Source: Haliclona indistincta
Lineage: Eukaryota; Porifera; Demospongiae; Haplosclerida; Chalinidae
NCBI GenBank assembly: GCA_964017065.1
Contig: OZ024784.1
Location: 12,505,152 to 12,569,151, forward strand
DNA length: 64,000 bases
Direction: 5' to 3'
A program made the translations under genes and the position numbers. The notes beneath the pieces are model-generated. The model had not been told where the DNA came from. It worked only from the letters and a program-made list of their open reading frames with translations, and did no database searches. Shown here piece by piece: positions 1 through 11,665 of this stretch (within the stretch, counting starts at the first letter, position 1; each line of letters begins with the position of its first letter).

Positions 1-549
1 TATCTGCCTAACCACCCAGCAGTTTCAAAGGAAGAACTTGAAACTTATTTCACCAAATTTGGAGAGCTCTCAGATGTCTACATACCCCACCCTTACAGGG
101 GGTTTGGTTTTGTTACGTACAACAATGGATTCAACTCCCAGCACATTCTCTCCACTACTCACACACTTCGAGGTGTCAAGCTTAATGTAACTGTTGCTGA
201 ACCCAAAGGTGGGCCTAAAGGCGGTCCAGGTGCTGCCACTCCTGAGCAACCTGATTACTCAAACTATGGCTATGGAACTCCTCGCGGTGGTTACACTACC
301 ACTACCTATCCTAACCAACCAGTGCAATACCAGCAATCTCCACAATACGGTCAGCAAGCGTACAACACAGCAACCTACAATCAGCAATACTATGGTCCCA
401 CTGGCTACTCCTCTCAAGGTGACTATCAGAGACAACACTATGTAGGCTACAACCAGCAGCAACAACAACAGCAGCAACAACAGCAGCAGCAGCAGCCACC
501 TCCACCTCCCCCACCACCTGCAGCTGGATACACTAATAGTGGACGATGA
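1..549 (+). CDS. TDP-43-like RNA-binding protein, 3' part (last exon)
   Basis: Frame 1 is open from the window edge to TGA at 547-549, giving the C-terminal 182 residues. The first ~70 residues are the end of an RRM domain: FGELSDVYIP-HPYRGFGFVTY and a closing VTVAEPK correspond to the second RRM of TARDBP/TDP-43 (pattern [20 protein letters not shown] and ISNAEPK). Family members bind UG-rich RNA and act in splicing and RNA stability. The tail is low complexity, rich in Gly, Tyr, Gln and Asn, and ends in 14 Gln and 8 Pro. That resembles prion-like regions of RNA-granule proteins more than the Gly-rich tail of vertebrate TDP-43. The 5' part and first RRM lie outside the window, so another two-RRM hnRNP is possible. 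Confidence in an RRM protein is high and in TDP-43 orthology moderate. Confidence 0.75.
   Translation, partial: YLPNHPAVSKEELETYFTKFGELSDVYIPHPYRGFGFVTYNNGFNSQHILSTTHTLRGVKLNVTVAEPKGGPKGGPGAATPEQPDYSNYGYGTPRGGYTTTTYPNQPVQYQQSPQYGQQAYNTATYNQQYYGPTGYSSQGDYQRQHYVGYNQQQQQQQQQQQQQQPPPPPPPPAAGYTNSGR
454..519 (+). repeat. CAG/CAA tract followed by CCN tract (polyQ-polyP)
   Basis: Fourteen consecutive glutamine codons, a mixture of CAG and CAA, are followed directly by eight proline codons. The run lies in frame inside the RNA-binding protein. CAA interruptions are usual in stable polyQ tracts. The polyQ-polyP order resembles other Q/P-rich protein regions. Confidence 0.9.
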
Positions 550-1690
550 TAGCCATACTGTATGTGTCTTCTGTTAATCAATTTCTTGTTGAACATAATA
601 AGAATACATTTCTTTGTTGAACATAATAAGAATACAACAGCAGCGTAGTATGTGAGAGTCAAACATAATGCGGTAGAACAGATGAGAGAATGATTATAAG
701 AACCACCAAGCTACAAATGATGATGAATGGTAGCCAGGTCTTCATAAAACCACATGTACTGTAGTGGAGACAGCAGTAACTTAGTACCATGAGTGAGTGA
801 CTACTAACTTGACAAATTTTCCTTTGAAGACCATCATGACTCCTAGCTTGTACATGTTCCAATTAGTAGAGCCATTGTATTGCATGAGGTTGAGTGAACG
901 ACCCACATGAGAGTGGCAGTTATCACAGAACAGGTTGTGCTACACAGAGAGACCCGTCATGCAATGAAGTGACTTCCCCATTGCAATATCCAAAAATCAA
1001 TCAGGATTATTTACCATTCTACGAGAGTACTCTTCTGATGCTTGATGTACTGCGCTATCCCACGCTGAGCTTTCTGCACGAGATGGGTTCAACTGCCAGT
1101 ACCTATTAGAGTGAAGCAGCCAGTGATTAGCCATGATACATGCATGTACTCACATAGTTGGGTTACCAAAACCCATGTTGTCCTCCTGTGTGAAAAACCA
1201 TACTGCTACAGTTTTAACGAAATTAGTTTAGCTTACAGATACAAAATATGGTCCTGCAAAATCACGAATTATACCAGCTGATGTACATATGCCCATGTGT
1301 CCGATGAATGGAACAAACCATCTGCAATTTTTATGTGGCCATCACAGTTCAAATGTAGTACTTGAGCACACATAACAAGACAGCGTGCAAGCTTTATGTC
1401 TTACGTAATTATAGGTAGAGGAGTCCACACAATGCAGTAAGGATATCGATTCCTAGCAGGGTCGATATTATAGCCTAGTACTGTTGAAGTTTCACCGGCC
1501 ATCATTCGCTTTGCCTTAGCTTTAGACATAATTGCCGTAAATATCTAATAACTGGGCAGTTCGCTTTGAATTGAAATTACTATGCTAATAATGCGCATGC
1601 GCCGAAAGTATAAAAATGCAATGCGTATGCACGCAGTACATTATATTACAGTGCACTGCAGCTCTTCATCACACTAGCAGCAATAAAATC
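550..1690. other. Intergenic region, no gene recognised
   Basis: This is the 3' flank of the RNA-binding gene and the 5' flank of the first spermidine synthase gene. A segment of about 30 bp containing TTGTTGAACATAATAAGAAT occurs twice in tandem at about 578-636, just after the stop codon, and could hold poly(A) signals. A TATAAAAA motif lies at about 1609, some 80 bp before the next start codon. Short open frames here show no family resemblance or splice partner. Confidence 0.5.
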
Positions 1691-3028
<1,338 letters not shown>

Positions 3029-3326
3029 AACACAAAACAATAATTTAATACTTGTAGTGATAGTACTGTTGTAAAAATATTTATTCATAATAATTCACCA
3101 AGCTTTGCATGATTCAGATGCAGCTAAATTCTAGCATAATATCATGCTGCTTTTGCAGCAGACTAAGTACTGGTATAATATCATTGACTGCCAATGATGC
3201 CAGCCTTAGAATAGTAGAGGAAGGACAATAAGTGAGTGCATGTGTATAAAACCGCTCAGGCTCTACGTAGGGGCGGCAACCTCAACCACGTGTCAGAACT
3301 AGTGTCAGAAACACGTGTGTTCGAGC

Positions 3327-6300
3327 ATGAACAAGCTAAAGAACGGGTGGTTCTCAGAAATTAGCTCTCTGTGGCCAGGTCAGTCTTTCTCTTTAGAAGT
3401 GGAGAACATTTTACATCACGAGAAGTCGCCCTACCAGGATATTCTCTTGTTCGAAAGGTGAATTTTTAACTATGATGCCTATCTCGGATTTATCAGTTTT
3501 GTTTCTATAGCAAAGCATATGGCAGAGTGTTAGTGTTAGATGGAATTATACAATGTACAGAACGAGATGAGTATGGTTATCATGAGATTATGGTTCATGT
3601 TCCCTTGTTTGCTCATCCTTCTCCTAACAAGGTCAGGATTTTGCAACAATTATGTGCCTATCAATGTCACACGCTCCACCACTCCCAACACGGGGCGAGG
3701 TGGGGTTGTCACAAAAAAATCCGCCCCCCTCATTTTTTTCTGGGGGTTCAATTATTATTAATAATACAGCCCCCGGAACTTTTTCTTCTGATAATAATGG
3801 ACCAGACTCCCCCGGAACTAAAAAACGGACCTTCAGGAATGTATTGTTCGATAAAAAGGACCCCAAAAGAGTGACATTATTAGATTCTTTGTATAAGCAT
3901 AGATACAGTATACCAACAGGGATTAGCAATGCGTGCGCATTCCAATACATTTTGTATTACGAGCTGAATTTACATCCTCGTTACGGGTTAAAAATTAAAC
4001 GTTGCCTTGCAACGAGCTCGTTGCTAAGCTAGCTCTTGACGACCGTGCTAAGAAGAGTCACTGGCACGGCACGTTGTCGAGCTCTGGTGATTGACTAGTA
4101 CGTTCTGCATACACTTCGATAGTAAAGGCGACTTGAGTACTGTTTCGTTTTGATTGCTAACCGGCGAATCGGTTGTTGGTTGCAGGACAAGGGTTGTAAA
4201 ACGCTAACAAACAGCTTGTTTACTCTGCTGAAAAGTGGTTGTGTACCTGTTACTAGTTTTTAGTTGTGCTTCGGTCCATTCTTTGCTGATAACATGTTAG
4301 TTCATACATGTCCTCATGGCACTAGCGCATTTTCTATTCTCGATCTCACACGGTGTAGCGCTATCACACTAGACAAACTAAGCCGTTCAGCCCTACGGTA
4401 CGGGTCTTTGTGTACCTCTTCTGACAATAGATACACTCTGGCTGATCTTGTTTTCAGTTTATCCTCGAGAAGAAAGGCAGTTCTATGGAAATAACGGTGC
4501 TGAAAGAAGATCTTACTTTTAACATTGGTTTTCTCGTGCTTTGAATCCTTCATTGTACTGACAATTTTCCTGCCTTCGCGCTACAGCAGTCCTACCCACA
4601 CGCGCGATTAGTCAAGCCATGCTATTTGGCGGGCCCTACTCTTCGCACGCTGTGCTCTAACACGTTGGAAATTTAACCCGTAACGCGGATGTATTTGAAA
4701 TTCCTGTCCGTTGCTAATCCCTGTGAGTATATTGTATCTATGGTATAAGTAAGATAATATCTCAAAATGTAAGTAATGAAATAAAATCTTACAAAGAAAA
4801 GTGAATACCAGAAAGAAGTGACTACGAGCTACAAAATTTGCAAGTCCATCTCTTGTCCAGTTCTTCAAATGAAACCATTGTTTACACTTAACCATTTTTT
4901 TGGAGAATTTTGCCGCCATTCTGCAATCACAGAAGATTTTGATTTGCCATTGTGTTCTTACTCTTGTCTTATTGCTTCTTCCAATCTTCAATATAAGAAA
5001 AAGGGGAAATTTTTCCATCTACAAAGCATCTACATTAAGACAAATAAATGAATACTACTATTGCAGGTGACTCCTCATAATAGTATCTTGATTAAGTACA
5101 TACTACTAGGGTGATCACCTTTAGCCAGCACTGAAGTACATACTACTAGGGTGATCACCTTTAGCCAGCACTGAAGTACATACTACTAGGGTGATCACAG
5201 TAGAGCACTTCACCTCTTTCAACCACCAGCCTCCTGGCTCTCTTCCTCACACTACGCTTTTTTCCTTTGACAGTTGCGGAGAGTATGTGCCATTTGAATA
5301 GCTAAATCTAGTATTGGATCATCCAGAGCTCTATCCTCCTCGTCCATTCTCGACGCGATGTGATCTCAAAAGGCTGTAAAACATCGCACATGGCAGATTA
5401 CTCATGGGTCCTTTTTATCGTGGTAAAATTGGACCCCCTGGGCCGTTTTGAGGGAGTCCAAAATAAACGTTACAGGGCAATGTGAGGATTTGCACTTATT
5501 TCTCGTGGTTACAATGCCCCAGGGGTGGGGGAGCGATTGGCATGCAAATCCCCTACATATCCCCACTAGCCTCTACTGGTGACCACAGTCCAAACAGAGA
5601 ACACTATGCTACGGCATTCTTGTACTTGTTTTGAATGTGTCAAATGCCCCACCCCTCGGGCAGCTAACAGCTGGCAAATCCCCACGTAACGCCCACCCTA
5701 CCCCATGGTGGGGTGATTGTGTGTGCAGAATTATCAATTTTACTATTCAAAGTGATCGAGATACATGTATTTGTTCTGGTGACACTTCATATGGACACCT
5801 AGGTGGTATTTTTAAGGTGGCTGGTACAAGAATTACAATAAAACTTTATTCATAAGAGAATACAGAAATGTGCGGCAAATATACGAATTTTTGTTAGTTA
5901 ATTAATAATTAGAATAGTTAGATAACATTGTCGTTTTCAACTTTTGGTAGTCTCCATAAAAGTACGCGGATTATTATACACACTTTTATTATGACGCCTG
6001 ATGTTTGCAATTTTTTGATATGATAGCTTCAAGATATGCAGCCTGGTATCCTTCATGGTACTATGCATGCATTTGAATCATGATAACTTTTTGCTCATGT
6101 TATGCTCGCCAGAGTGGTGCGTGGGCATACACGATCGCTCGGTTGGCGGCCTTAGAAGCTGAGGATCGGCTAATCCATGCATAGTACAATGACCAGGTAT
6201 ATAACAAAGCTCTGTAGCGAATAATAGCTAGATAGAATGTTGTCTGTAAAACTGAGCCGTCACAAACCAGGGTTTAGTAGGCAGAAACTTAGACATGTCG

Positions 6301-9300
6301 CACTACAACAGGATGCAATGCTACCACCATTTGGATCCTTTTTGTACATTGTCTGAAGATCAGCAGCATTGACGATCAACACTTTGGCCTGCTGACTACC
6401 ATCGTAAAAGCCCACATAAAAGTCTACAGTGTTCGGTACATACTCATCGCATTCACTGATCAATTTTAGTCTGACGTCTAAAGGAGACTCAAATTTGGAA
6501 GTAAACATGTTCAGTTGCTGCACCATAATGTCACTCTTCTTGAGAGGATTTATTATTTTTACCTTGTAAGAATAAATTATTGGTGTTGAGCATTGCCAGG
6601 CATTGCACTAGTACTGCTCTGAGTAACATTTGAGCCTACCAGTGGTTGTTGATGAACTTGCTGGGCCGCCCGGGCGATGCTTATGCCTCTTTGGATCCTA
6701 GTTATTACGTTTGACAAGGTCTGAGCTGACGAATCCATTACACAAAGAATCTGGTAAACTTCTCCTTGAGTAAACTGTAGCAATACTGCAGTGGAACACG
6801 TTATGCAGATCTTCGCAAACAACTGTATAATGTTTCCTAATATGAAAAATATCATGCTGTGAAATCCTTTGTTGGAAAAGTGACAAAATTAGGTGCCAAA
6901 ATCAAACAATGAGGCATAGACAATAGAATTGCAAGCCTAGCAATGTCAGAAATCCCTAGCTGCTGCATCCATATCACCATTACACATGCTTGGAAACATA
7001 CAGTACCACAGTGTGAAACGTTTCATGCTTTCTGGTGCATTGTAGTCGGCATCCGAGTTCCAGCGTCCGTAAGCAGTGGTGACGATTTTGGAGGTGATGG
7101 GAAGCTGGGACCAATTCAGCTCGCGCTTTTTCTATGCAGGTTCACTCGATCAAGCCATCGAGGAGTAGTCATTTCGTCGCCAACCGCCAAATCCTATGCC
7201 TCTACGTAATAAATCAGTTAATATGCACTACCTGGCTAATGCAAAAGTACAGACAATCGCAGCTCTCTGTACCCAACTACACTGCTACTGTTACTCTGGA
7301 ACTGGAAGTCATCACTGATATCCTGCTCAGCACTCATTTTCATCAATGTGATGATTCTGTCAAACAAGAGTCCTTCTAGGAGTTGGTTCGGCAACCTTAG
7401 TTGAAGTGATCGGAGCTCAGCGAAGGAACCACCTTGTCTATTTTAGATATTTCCCCCTTGAATCTACTAAGTGATCGCTGCAACTTCGCATTTGTCATTC
7501 AATGGCAAGTTTTCTGCTGATTTTGTGTATCCACTGCTTCAGTACTGTCAATTGAGACGGTGATAAGAGATGTTTCTTTCAATCCGACTAGCCAAGAACA
7601 CAGCAAACTGAGGCATTGTACAGTAGTAACTGTACACCATACCAGATAATCACCATAAATGAATAACTGTTACACGCAAGTCTATGGGCTGCCTAAGCCA
7701 GGTGAACATAATTACAACATTGGGTGACCAAAGCTCTATTGCTTTACTTTGCTGAGTCAGAGCAGAAGTATTTCAAATTTGAAAACTCAAATTTGCCAAT
7801 ACTGGGTTTCAGGGTTTTCAAATTTGCCAAATACTGCTATGGTCTATCTGATCTTTCAACATGGTGTTAATCCTTTGTCATCTTCTCCTTGGATTTGGAC
7901 ACCTTCCACACTTTCAGTTTTTTGCCACATTACTGGCTGGGCATTTTTTTGGCGCTGGAATGTGATAAAGGTTTTAACTGTTTGCCTAAGTTTTGCCTGC
8001 ACACAGTGTCGTTCCATCCTGTTGCCTCTGGCTGCTGCCAATCCTCGTAACTGGTAGTCGTATGCCAGCCAGCCAGCTAGCTAGCCTGCACTCTTATACT
8101 CCTTAGCACCTTTGACAATGAGGGCCCTGTAGGCCAGAAGGGCATGTACTGAGGATGCTTCCTGATACGTATTGTTGCAAACAACAGGAACTCTTCCATC
8201 CAAGAGCCAATATACTGAAGTCTGTTCTTTAAGATGATGAGATTCATTAACTATGATGTATCCTTAGCCAAATCTGTAAATGATGGGTCTTCTATGCCGG
8301 GCTTCCTGGGCAGTAAATCTACAAAGTCGATGTATTCACCTTTCTCCAATTTCTTTACAATCTTTGTTGCGATAGGAAATTAATAAAAGTCAAATCATAG
8401 GACTTTCTAAGCACCTTTGGTGCCTGGGACAAGCAGACTGTCATCCATCAGTAAGTCAGACAGTATCATCCTAGAGCTGCTCTTTTTATGGCCAGGGATG
8501 GCATCAGAAGTGCATCCCTTCCTGCAGGGGCAGTAGAGAACAGTGTTATCTGTACAACTGTACTATTACTGCCGACGGTCCTGAAGGACACGTGTTTAGA
8601 CCATGAGATTTTAAGCTGTATTGTTTTAATTTCTTTGCTACTGTGTGCAAATTAATTTTGTTCTACATTCTCAGGTGTTAGTTATCGGAGGTGGTGATGG
8701 TGGTGCAGTAAGAGAAGTTGCTAAGCACCCTGAAGTGAAAGAAATTCATCAATGTGAGATAGATCAGGTGATTGGCAATATCATAAAACAGGAGATGTAA
8801 CTCTTCTCTACCCTTCTAGCGTGTTGTTGAGCTCAGTAAACAGTTCTTGCCTGCACTCTCTGCTGGATACTGCTCTTCTAAACTGACCCTCCATTTTGAG
8901 GATGGGGTCAAGTTCATGGAGCGACATAAAGAACAGTTTGATGTAATAATCACAGATTCTTCGGATCCTATTGGTATGAACATAGTTTCTTTGTGAGCCT
9001 TGCCAATGATTATCCACTGGATTCACTTGATTGTACAATTACAATGTACTTTCACATTATTTTTAGGACATACCATGCTGGTGCATTATTAGACACATGC
9101 ACTTATATTTGTGCGCCTGTAAGTGAGCAGCACAACGTGCCAGTATAGTATGCCACTTCAGTTTTATGATTGAACAGTTTTACTACATACTTGCTTGTAC
9201 TATTATTATGTTGTGTTGCAGGGCCAGCTGAGCCACTGTTTGAGAAACCTTACTTTGAAAAAGTCAATGCAGCACTGAAACCTAATGGCATTATGTGCTC

Positions 9301-11317
9301 TCAAGGTTAGCAATGCTACAGCAACATACATCCTACTGACCCTAGCAACATACATCCTACTGACCCTAGCAACATACATCCTACTGACCCTAGCAACATA
9401 CATCCTACTGACCCTAGCAACATACATCCTACTGACCCTAGCAACATACATCCTACTGACCCTAGCAACATACATCCTACTGACCCTAGCACTGCCTGAA
9501 GAATTATTAATGAGTGGTCTAAGTGCGACACGCCTTATGGCAATGCACTGCAAACCTTGTGCAATTGCTCTGTATTTATTTTTAAAACTTTGGCAGTGGT
9601 ATTCATGCACAATATTGTGCCTTGAAAATCAGCACCAAAATGAACACAGCATCACTGCCAGCAGAGATAATATATACTACGTAACCGGGATAGGTAACTC
9701 TATTTAAGCGAATGAAACAACCCGCGTTATGAGCGTGATACGTCACCTGACGTCTCAAAATGTCTACTTCAATATGCATGTAAGCAGACGTACATCATCA
9801 GCTATTGCTGGACCTAGACGAGCTGAAAAGTGACACTACCTGTACGTGGAAGCCATTCGACAACTTCTTTGTCTGGACAAAGGACCAATGGCTAATACGT
9901 TCGACGGCAGAAGCTAGTCGAACGGGTATAGCCAGGCGATCGTATGTGCAGATGCTAGACTCCGTCAAGCGAAGGCGATCTGTAACTTCCAAGCTGGATA
10001 AGCCTTACCACGAGTTTCACGAGTTCTCTGTTGGCAAAGGCTTTGAAACGTGCACGTGCTTGACTTTAAAATTGCTACAATAATTATTGTAAATATTATA
10101 TATTGCTTTGAAATTGCTATACTAATGAGTCACTGGGAGGGATAGACTGTGATGGAGCTGGCTTCTGCTGAACACGTGACTTCGTTTTGAGCCCAAGTTT
10201 GCCTTTACTTCTTTCTTCCAAGACTTGCCACGCCTACAAAATGGGAGAACAATACAAATTACATGATACTTTCAGTCGGTATAGCTTTTTTAGGTACTAT
10301 TGCAGTTCACATTTTACGAAGTATAACAACATTCCAACATACACTCTACTTACCTACAGGCATATGCATACTCATACTGTAAGCTTGTAAGAGAAAACGT
10401 GTCAAAACTATATGCACCATATGACACGAGAGACAGAAACAATTTGCTTTTTACTCGCCGTAAACGGCGAATAGGAACATAAAATCTTAACTAAACAACA
10501 CACCGACACATTCACATTGAATAAGTACTGGAGCTAGCCAAGCAAACCCAAACACTTCGAAGTAAACGTGTCTAAAAGTTTACAGGCAATACAAACAGGC
10601 TTACCTCGGTTGAAGATCCGTTTCACAATCGTGTATTTCCATTGCTACTGCCAGTAAACACCGACATCGTGAAAGAATAACTCTTGAGAAGTAGGAAGGA
10701 AGTCGGTTTATAGAAAAGACGAGACGCGGAAAATTGCTACAGAGCGAGTTTCTCTGTCAAGTGTTAGTCGCCGAGCCGTTAATGAGCATAACGCGGGCTG
10801 TTTCAGACTGATGACGTCATGTAATACATTTTGATATGGTACCGTAAATCGTAAATAGAGTTTCTTATCCCGGTTACGTAGTATATATTATCTCTGCTGC
10901 CAGTGAGCTCACATTAAGTATTCTGCTACATGTAATAGAAACATTTCACTGTTAATGAGCAGTTGTGTGTGTTGCACAGGAGAGAACATGTTTCTTCATT
11001 CTGATCTGATCAGATCCTCGCTGGACAGTTTGAATACAATATTTCCTGTCACTGGATATTGCTACACATCTGTGCCAACATATCCTAATGGTCAGATTGG
11101 ATTCTTTCTTGGCAGTAAGAACAAGGTACGTCACATGTCTATGATACTAATAATGTGATGCTTCATACAGAGTTCTGTTCTTTCTGAACCTGTCCGCAAC
11201 TTGACAAATGATCTCTCAAAAACTATGGAACTCAAGTATTATAACTCTGCCATCCACAGAGCTTCATTTATTCTGCCTCAGTTTGCCAAACAAGCAATGT
11301 CTCTCAATCAGTCATGA
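3327..11317 (+). CDS. Spermidine synthase, copy 2 (introns expanded by repeats)
   Basis: Exons 3327-3457, 3511-3631, 8675-8767, 8820-8973, 9222-9305, 10980-11125 and 11171-11317 give 291 residues. Exon lengths match copy 1 except three extra bases in the last. All consensus positions seen in human SRM are present: [15 protein letters not shown], the EDG adenosine pocket, [20 protein letters not shown] and [10 protein letters not shown], so this is the better candidate for the active housekeeping enzyme. Intron 2 is 5,043 nt (3632-8674) and intron 5 is 1,674 nt (9306-10979). Both hold inverted-repeat elements and coding relics, while the other introns are 45-250 nt. The CDS span therefore contains much non-genic repeat sequence. 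Confidence 0.94.
3892..4747. mobile_element. Foldback/TIR element inside intron 2 of spermidine synthase copy 2
   Basis: The segment from about 3892 (TATAAGCATAGATAC, AACAGGGATTAGCAA, TTACGGGTTAAA) recurs as its reverse complement at about 4670-4747. The arms are about 80-110 bp with mismatches and small gaps. The central ~600 bp shows no transposase-like reading frame, so this looks like a non-autonomous DNA element. I did not find a clear target-site duplication. Flanking sequences at about 3770-3860 and 5410-5460 also share short inverted similarity, so the element may be nested in an older one. Confidence 0.6.
5094..5198. repeat. 40-bp tandem repeat, about 2.6 copies
   Basis: The block GTACATACTACTAGGGTGAT plus CACCTTTAGCCAGCACTGAA repeats with an exact 40-bp period at 5094, 5134 and 5174, then diverges. 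It lies in the expanded intron 2 of spermidine synthase copy 2 and has no evident coding role. Confidence 0.85.
6260..6855 (-). pseudogene. Possible minus-strand gene or gene relic inside the large intron
   Basis: Two adjoining minus-strand frames could form two exons. One at about 6577-6738 reads [20 protein letters not shown] and ends near NAQHQ. The other at 6260-6526, preceded by an acceptor-like CCTCTCAAG at about 6541, reads [20 protein letters not shown] and later [20 protein letters not shown] do not recognise the family. Amino-acid composition looks protein-like, but there is no convincing start context, domain or neighbour. It may be a domesticated or decaying part of a repeat family within the 5 kb intron. 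Confidence that it encodes protein is low. Confidence 0.3.
7856..8390 (-). pseudogene. Degenerate minus-strand coding relic of a repeat-family ORF
   Basis: Read on the minus strand, 8390-8280 gives [20 protein letters not shown] and continues with [11 protein letters not shown]. Further on, in shifted frames, come a [13 protein letters not shown] stretch and then [20 protein letters not shown] (about 8065-8005). The general pattern (a 'kI..G.fidm.eLLp' block, then 'LLaYq.LIv.A' and 'YD..fR..AA') recalls ORFs that accompany retroelement-like repeats in sponges and cnidarians. Frameshifts and at least one stop break it. The assignment rests on remembered family patterns and was not searched. 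Confidence 0.3.
9320..9487. repeat. 24-bp minisatellite, seven perfect copies
   Basis: The unit AGCAACATACATCCTACTGA plus CCCT repeats seven times with no visible mismatch, starting 15 bp after the 5' splice site of intron 5 of spermidine synthase copy 2. Because 24 is a multiple of three it produces long meaningless frames on both strands. Confidence 0.95.
9652..10906. mobile_element. 1.26 kb TIR DNA element in intron 5 of spermidine synthase copy 2
   Basis: The left end TCACTGCCAGCAGAGATAAT (9652 on) matches the reverse complement of the right end (to 10906) over about 55-60 bp, including ACTACGTAACCGGGATA; there is one mismatch near the tip and a few further in. The interior holds a frame at 9805-10083 of 92 residues with no recognised domain, so the element is probably non-autonomous. 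No convincing target-site duplication is seen. The CACTG tips resemble those of CACTA-type elements, but that is only suggestive. The insertion explains most of the 1,674-nt intron. Confidence 0.75.
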
Positions 11318-11665
11318 AAGAGACTATACTGTGAAGTGTGTGTACAATTATTTGTATTATTATTACGCATAATGAAGAGAATCAATAATCGACTGCACCT
11401 CAATGATGAACTCTAGAAAGTAGTACGACCAGTATGTCCTCATCAGTTAGGTGACAATTGCAATGGTTGAAGTGCAGAAAATTAGACCCATGCAAGTGCC
11501 AAGTGGTAAAAATTCGCATTCGATGGCGTATACATGTACTCGCCCGCAATCGATTTCTCTCTCGTGTGTTCATACCGGAATTGTTTTTTTAATCCGATCA
11601 TCAACATCATGTTTGAAAGATGATGTCGAAATCAAAGATCACTAAGCCGCTTTAGCCTACTAGGC

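Noticed and set aside
5094..5198. Possible CRISPR-like array
   Set aside because: The repeats are directly contiguous with no unique spacers and the genome is eukaryotic, so this is a simple tandem repeat.
9285..9707. 140-residue open frame with repeated LATYILLT and antisense counterparts
   Set aside because: It is produced by the 24-bp minisatellite, whose period is a multiple of three; it lies in an intron of spermidine synthase copy 2.
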